Positions 59,513-64,000 of a stretch of 64,000 nucleotides of DNA are shown here, in pieces (positions within the stretch are counted from its first letter, which is position 1; each line of letters opens with the position of its first letter). The translations under genes and the position numbers were made by a program. The notes beneath the pieces were generated by a model, which saw only the letters and a list, made by a program, of their open reading frames with translations, did not search any database and was not told where the DNA came from. Source of the stretch: Maribacter_C sp947494565 (GTDB lineage: Bacteria > Bacteroidota > Bacteroidia > Flavobacteriales > Flavobacteriaceae). The stretch spans positions 620,001 to 684,000 of the forward strand of contig NZ_JBLFEP010000001.1 of NCBI RefSeq assembly GCF_047345415.1, written 5' to 3'.

Positions 59513-62344
59513 CTATCCTACGATATTGACAATCTTACCGGGTACTACAATGACCTTTTTAGGGGTACGCCCTTGCAATTGCTGTTGTGTTTTTTCATGG
59601 GCCATTACCGCAGTCTCAATTTCCTCTTTTGACAGGTCCAATGACAGCGGCATGGTAAACTTCATTTTACCATTAAAGGAAATGGGATACTCCTTGCTGC
59701 TTTCCGCTAAGTGCCTTTCATCAAAAACGGGAAAAGCGACCTTGGAGATCGAGGTGTTGTCATGCCCTAATTTCTCCCAAAGTTCCTCGGCAATATGGGG
59801 TGCGTACGGAGAGACCAAAATGGCCAAGGGCTCTAAAATGGCCCGGCTCTTACATTTTTGTGCGGTCAATTCATTCACACAGATCATAAAAGTGGATACC
59901 GAAGTATTAAAACTGAAATTTTCGATATCCTCTTCCACTTTTTTGATGGTCTTGTGTAGTGTTTTTAGGTTTTCAGGGGAGGGCTCCACTTCGGCTCCGC
60001 TCTGAGAAATATATAGTTTCCACAGTTTCTTTAAAAAGGAATGTACCCCCGTGATGCCAGCCGTATTCCAAGGTTTTGATTGCTCTAACGGGCCCAAGAA
60101 CATTTCATAAAGGCGAAGACTATCGGCGCCGTATTCCGTAACGATATCATCTGGATTGACAACGTTATACCAGCGTTTGGACATTTTTTCTACCTCCCTG
60201 CCTACGATGTAGTTGCCTTCTTCCAAAACAAACGCTGCATCGGCAAAATCAGGTTGCCACTTTTTGAGTTCTTCGATATCTAGCTCATTGGAAGAATTTA
60301 CTAAAGACACATCTACATGTAATGGGGTTACGTTCAAATTACCGATCAAACCCTTTGAAATCAACTGCCCATTTTCTTCATTGCGATAGACCAAGGCACT
60401 TGTACCTGTGATCATTCCCTGATTGATCAGTTTTTTGGCAAATTCTTCTTTGGACACGTACCCTCGATCGAACATGAACTTCTGCCAAAAACGGGCATAG
60501 AGCAAATGCCCTGTGGCATGTTCGCTACCCCCAATATACAGATCTACATCTTGCCAGTAATCAATAGCTTCCTTCGAGAAAATAGCATCATCATTATGCG
60601 GGTCCATATAACGGTTGAAGTATTGCGAGCTTCCTGCCCAACCGGGCATGGTGTTGAGTTCTAGTGGGTAAACACCATTGTCTTCTTGCCCTTCGACTCC
60701 GCTCAGGCCAATGTTCTCGTTAGAGACTACGGCATTCTTTTGAGTATCCCAGGCCCAAACCGTGGCGTTGCCCAAGGGAGGCTCACCGGTTTCGGTGGGC
60801 AAATACTTTTCGACCTCGGGCAGCTCGATCGGCAAATGCTCTGAAGCAATCATTTGTGGCATACCATCCACATAGTACACCGGAAAGGGTTCGCCCCAAT
60901 ACCGCTGTCGGCTGAAGACCGCATCGCGTAATCTATAATTGACCTTACCTTTACCCTGACCTAATTTTTCCAACTCGTAAATAGCAGTTTTAACGGCCTT
61001 TTTATAGGGCAGTCCATTCAAGAAATCGGAATTGGCGATTATCGTCTTTTCCTTATCGGCAAAAGCTTCTTCAGAGATATCGACGCCCTCGAAAATATTT
61101 GGTATCGAAATGTCAAAGTGCTTTGCAAAGTCGTAATCCCGCTGATCGCCGCAAGGTACTGACATCACTGCTCCGGTACCATAACCCGCCAACACATAAT
61201 CACCGATCCAAATCGGAATGGGCTGTTTGGTAAACGGATGTTCGGCATAGGCCCCTGTAAAGGCCCCTGATATGGCCTTTACATCGGCCATACGGTCACG
61301 TTCCGAGCGTTTGGCCGTAGCCGCTACATAAGCTTCCACTTCTGCCTTTTGTTCGGGAGTCGTAATCTGGCCTACCAATTCATGTTCGGGCGCCAAGGTC
61401 ATAAAACTTGCACCGAAGATGGTATCTGGTCTGGTGGTAAAGACCGGAATACCGAGTTCTGAATTCTGAATTCTGAATTCCACCTCTGCCCCTTGTGATC
61501 GTCCAATCCAATTCGTTTGGGAATCTTTCAAGGGTTGTGGCCAATCAATGGTATCCAATCCGTCAAGGAGGCGTTGTGCATAAGCCGTGATACGCATACT
61601 CCATTGTGTCATCTTTTTGCGGATTACCGGATGTCCTCCACGCTCTGAAACCCCATTGACAATTTCATCGTTCGCCAGGACGGTTCCTAAGGCAGGGCAC
61701 CAATTTACCTCGGTATCCGCCAAATAGGTCAATCGGTACTTCAAGAGGATTTTTTGCTGTTCTTTGCTTGAAAAGGCATTCCAATCCGAGGCCGTAAATT
61801 CTGGTGTATCTTCATCGCAAACCGCATTCACCTGGATGTTTCCATTCGAAGAAAACTCCAAAATCAAGGTTTCGATATCCTCGGCCTTGTCTGCGTCTTT
61901 GTTGTACCAAGAATTGAACAGCTGGATAAAAATCCATTGCGTCCATTTGTAATATTTCGGATCGGATGTACGTACTTCTCGGCTCCAATCGAATGAAAAC
62001 CCGATCTGATCGAGTTGTCGGCGGTACGTCTTTATATTTTCGGCTGTGGTAATCGCCGGATGTTGCCCTGTTTGTATGGCATATTGTTCGGCAGGCAGAC
62101 CGAAGGAGTCATATCCCTGGGGATGCAATACGTTGAACCCCTTATGCCTTTTGTAGCGCGCATAGATGTCGCTGGCGATGTACCCTAAAGGATGACCGAC
62201 ATGTAGTCCGGCTCCCGAGGGATAAGGAAACATATCCAACACATAGAATTTTTCCTTATCGGTATTGTTTTCGGCCTTAAAGGTTTGGTTCTCGGCCCAA
62301 TACTTCTGCCATTTGGCTTCAATTTCGTTGAAATTGTATTGCAT
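59513..62344 (-). CDS. leuS: Leucyl-tRNA synthetase
   Basis: A 943-residue class I synthetase. HIGH is GLHVGHPLGY near residue 46; KMSKS is VEKMSKRWYN near residue 735; the connective-peptide editing domain has VFTTRPDTIFGASFM. Two stretches look like repeat-derived inserts within the frame: EFRIQNSELGI near residue 291 (a triplicated 7-base unit) and IGLSGVEGQEDN near residue 548 (a copy of the CTTCGACT-type repeat). Neither breaks the frame. It charges tRNA-Leu and edits mischarged tRNA. Own transcript ending at the palindrome at 59438. Confidence 0.97.
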   Translation of the reverse strand: MQYNFNEIEAKWQKYWAENQTFKAENNTDKEKFYVLDMFPYPSGAGLHVGHPLGYIASDIYARYKRHKGFNVLHPQGYDSFGLPAEQYAIQTGQHPAITTAENIKTYRRQLDQIGFSFDWSREVRTSDPKYYKWTQWIFIQLFNSWYNKDADKAEDIETLILEFSSNGNIQVNAVCDEDTPEFTASDWNAFSSKEQQKILLKYRLTYLADTEVNWCPALGTVLANDEIVNGVSERGGHPVIRKKMTQWSMRITAYAQRLLDGLDTIDWPQPLKDSQTNWIGRSQGAEVEFRIQNSELGIPVFTTRPDTIFGASFMTLAPEHELVGQITTPEQKAEVEAYVAATAKRSERDRMADVKAISGAFTGAYAEHPFTKQPIPIWIGDYVLAGYGTGAVMSVPCGDQRDYDFAKHFDISIPNIFEGVDISEEAFADKEKTIIANSDFLNGLPYKKAVKTAIYELEKLGQGKGKVNYRLRDAVFSRQRYWGEPFPVYYVDGMPQMIASEHLPIELPEVEKYLPTETGEPPLGNATVWAWDTQKNAVVSNENIGLSGVEGQEDNGVYPLELNTMPGWAGSSQYFNRYMDPHNDDAIFSKEAIDYWQDVDLYIGGSEHATGHLLYARFWQKFMFDRGYVSKEEFAKKLINQGMITGTSALVYRNEENGQLISKGLIGNLNVTPLHVDVSLVNSSNELDIEELKKWQPDFADAAFVLEEGNYIVGREVEKMSKRWYNVVNPDDIVTEYGADSLRLYEMFLGPLEQSKPWNTAGITGVHSFLKKLWKLYISQSGAEVEPSPENLKTLHKTIKKVEEDIENFSFNTSVSTFMICVNELTAQKCKSRAILEPLAILVSPYAPHIAEELWEKLGHDNTSISKVAFPVFDERHLAESSKEYPISFNGKMKFTMPLSLDLSKEEIETAVMAHEKTQQQLQGRTPKKVIVVPGKIVNIVG
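60689..60708. repeat. Dispersed repeat arm inside leuS
   Basis: CCCTTCGACTCCGCTCAGGC, differing by one base from the core at 17180 and 22343 (C for G). It encodes LSGVEGQ on the minus strand. Confidence 0.6.
61455..61480. repeat. Triplicated 7-base unit inside leuS
   Basis: TTCTGAA occurs three times in tandem followed by a partial fourth. In the gene it spells FRIQNSEL. A 7-base unit means that gain or loss of one would shift the frame. Confidence 0.7.
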
Positions 62345-62425
62345 GATTTTCTTTGCTTTGCTACAGGTGGCAAAAATAGGTTTATTCTCGGAAAAGCAGA
62401 AAGGAATGATGGGCGAATCCCTTTT

Positions 62426-63283
62426 TCAAACTACAAGCAATTTCCCTGTATACAACACCCAAATCATGGTCAGAATTGCGGAAAGATTAATTGCATATCC
62501 AAACAATTTCATTTGCCAAAGCGTATAGGGCCGATCCTTAAAAAAGATAAGGACATCGAATACCAACCATAGGGCGAATATCAGTAAGAACAGGGCCAAG
62601 ACCATATCTCGAAACCAATGCCATACCAGGAACGATTCTAAAAGTAGAAGTGCTAGCATTACCAACTTTGACCGCTTTCGCCCCAAAAGGGTGGCCGTGG
62701 TTCGCTTGCCCGACTCCAAATCGGGTTCAATATCCATAATCTCGCCCGCAATATGCGCCTGAAAGGCAAAAAGGGTCAAATAGACCAACGTTTGCCATGG
62801 CAAAATGTCTAGATTATTCAATTCGGTAGCAAAAAAAGCGGTGGTCACGTACCCCATTTGAATCACGATTTCAAAGGGTGGTCGTTCCTTTATGCGGAAT
62901 GGTCTAAAATTATAGAGTATGTTCACCACGACCATAAACAGCAATAACAGCAACATCTTAAACCCAGCGAGATAGCTAAAAAGAATGATGAAAGGCAACA
63001 TCATCATGGCAATCTTTTTTGGAAGTCCATCCAAAAAAACCCTTGGGGCCCGAGCTCCGAACAAGAAGTTTCCTTTTCGTGTATTTACAGCATCCGCTTT
63101 GTCATCATTGTAGTCATTTAACCCGTACACTAGGTAATTTAAGGGAAACGTCACAAAGATAAGGCCCAACCAAAACACCCATGATTTCCAAAAACCATCT
63201 TGATTACCAAAGGGCACCAAGTAAATCCAAATGGTGGGAAACCACAATCCCGGTCTGGAAATCTTTATGTCTAATAGGCTCAT
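62426..63283 (-). CDS. UbiA-family prenyltransferase
   Basis: A 285-residue protein with about nine helices. The two Asp-rich sites are LNDYNDDKADAVN (near residue 56, metal-prenyl-PP) and IMDIEPDLESGKRTT (near 185). The family attaches prenyl chains to aromatic or lipid acceptors (menaquinone, heme O, chlorophyll-type); the variant opening LDIKISRPGLWFPTIWIYLV is seen in flavobacterial members of unknown acceptor. No other quinone gene is nearby. Divergent from ftsX, with about 110 bases between starts. Confidence 0.9.
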   Translation of the reverse strand: MSLLDIKISRPGLWFPTIWIYLVPFGNQDGFWKSWVFWLGLIFVTFPLNYLVYGLNDYNDDKADAVNTRKGNFLFGARAPRVFLDGLPKKIAMMMLPFIILFSYLAGFKMLLLLLFMVVVNILYNFRPFRIKERPPFEIVIQMGYVTTAFFATELNNLDILPWQTLVYLTLFAFQAHIAGEIMDIEPDLESGKRTTATLLGRKRSKLVMLALLLLESFLVWHWFRDMVLALFLLIFALWLVFDVLIFFKDRPYTLWQMKLFGYAINLSAILTMIWVLYTGKLLVV

Positions 63284-63394
63284 AACGGCAAAGGTTCTAT
63301 AATCAAACGATTCTATTACTGAAATATTAGAAACCGACCCTCTTAGTCATCCGATTCAATTTACTTTCCTAACTTTACCTGAGCAAGACCTACT

Positions 63395-64000
63395 ATGAGC
63401 CAGTCTTTTGAACAATACCAAAAAAGAAAACTGATTTCTTCGTACTTCTCGGTAGTACTTAGTATCGGTTTGGTGCTCTTTCTTTTGGGCATATTGGGGC
63501 TATTGGTGCTGAACACCAAAAAAATGGCGGATCATTTCAAAGAGCAGATTACCATATCCGTATTTTTAAAGGAAACCGCGAAAGAGGTCGAAATCGACCA
63601 GCTACAGAAAAGTTTATCGATGGCTGAATATACCAAAACGGCGACTTTTGTCTCCAAAGAGGAAGCGGCCGAGAAGCACAGCGCTGAAATCGGAGAGAAT
63701 TTTATGGATTTTCTCGGATATAATCCATTGAAGAACTCGATTGATGTGAATTTGAACGCGGATTTCGTCTCCCCTGAAAAAATTGAGGAAATCGCCTTTG
63801 AAATATCGGCGAAAAGTTATGTTGACGAGGTAAGTTACGATGAGCCTTTGGTGGGATTATTAAGTGACAACGTAAAACGCATTGGTTTCTGGATTCTAGT
63901 AGCTAGTGGAATCTTTACCTTCATCGCCGTCTTGCTTATCAATAGCTCAATTCGTTTATCGATCTATTCCAAACGTTTTATCATCAAGACTATGCAGATG
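63395..64000 (+). CDS. ftsX: Cell division permease FtsX (partial, cut by window end)
   Basis: 202 codons from ATG 63395, open to the window end. TM1 is about residues 20-42, followed by the periplasmic domain (ITISVFLKETAKEVEIDQLQ … KEEAAEKHSAEIGENFMDFLGYNPLKNSID … VDEVSYDEPLVGLL) and the start of the MacB-like core (IGFWILVASGIFTFIAVLLI). These are FtsX landmarks. With FtsE it controls peptidoglycan hydrolases at the septum. The gene is probably continued beyond 64000. Confidence 0.94.
   Translation, partial: MSQSFEQYQKRKLISSYFSVVLSIGLVLFLLGILGLLVLNTKKMADHFKEQITISVFLKETAKEVEIDQLQKSLSMAEYTKTATFVSKEEAAEKHSAEIGENFMDFLGYNPLKNSIDVNLNADFVSPEKIEEIAFEISAKSYVDEVSYDEPLVGLLSDNVKRIGFWILVASGIFTFIAVLLINSSIRLSIYSKRFIIKTMQM

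Noticed and set aside
1..64000. tRNA, rRNA and CRISPR arrays
   Set aside because: Read for cloverleaf-like GGTTCGA sequences and for evenly spaced direct repeats; none supported.

Overview
The window looks like a chromosomal segment of a marine-type member of the family Flavobacteriaceae (Bacteroidota). Supporting signs are two proteins with a type IX secretion C-terminal sorting domain, -7 promoter elements of the form TAnnTTTG, Bacteroidota-only families (DUF4271, DUF4296, the flavobacterial HemD type), lipoproteins with short lipoboxes, and moderate GC with many ATGA/TAATG gene overlaps.

Region 1 (1-17161, all + strand) is most of an aryl-polyene/flexirubin-type pigment locus, entered in its middle. 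It holds a ketosynthase-like domain, an acyl carrier protein, a ketosynthase and its inactive partner (chain-length-factor type), a hotdog dehydratase, a LolA-like lipoprotein carrier, an MMPL exporter fused to an acyltransferase, a glycosyltransferase-DUF2062 fusion, and a polysaccharide deacetylase. A tail of four tailoring genes follows: FAD oxidoreductase, JmjC/cupin, C45 Ntn-hydrolase, and a phenylacetate-CoA-ligase-like adenylating enzyme. A large inverted repeat separates it from the convergent recQ and ssb (17257-19834, - strand).

Region 2 (about 19840-25860) is an AT-rich accessory island. It has small orphan genes separated by long imperfect inverted repeats that resemble cassette boundaries, a DUF3800 gene, an acyl carrier protein whose two halves are in swapped order, a truncated gene, a secreted protein that seems to have lost its start codon, and two unlisted micro-ORFs (39 and 31 aa) for one-helix membrane proteins, each followed by a short palindromic repeat. 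Two other short repeat families are inserted inside one copy of the long repeat. This is the least explained part of the window.

Region 3 (25862-36811) has a GyrI-like protein, aquaporin Z, and a five-gene operon that reads as D-amino-acid catabolism: GntP-type permease, RidA, DSD1-type D-serine dehydratase/aldolase, membrane dipeptidase and an SGNH hydrolase. A secreted protein, a penicillin-acylase-family lipoprotein and an ABC exporter follow.

Region 4 (36808-43762, - strand) is housekeeping: ferredoxin and ferredoxin-NADP reductase (split by a broken four-helix-bundle gene), NifU/Mrp iron-sulfur genes, an alkyltransferase-like DNA repair protein, a LysE exporter, TrmB, and a PhoR/PhoB-like two-component system.

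Region 5 (44019-64000) mixes two sorting-domain-only small proteins, a LuxE-like ligase, TyrS, an epimerase, PyrC, two glycosyltransferases, HemD, a saccharopine-dehydrogenase-family enzyme with an adjacent Lrp regulator, a Zn metallopeptidase, alanine dehydrogenase, LeuS, a UbiA-family prenyltransferase and the start of ftsX. I found no tRNA, rRNA, CRISPR array, transposase or integrase gene.
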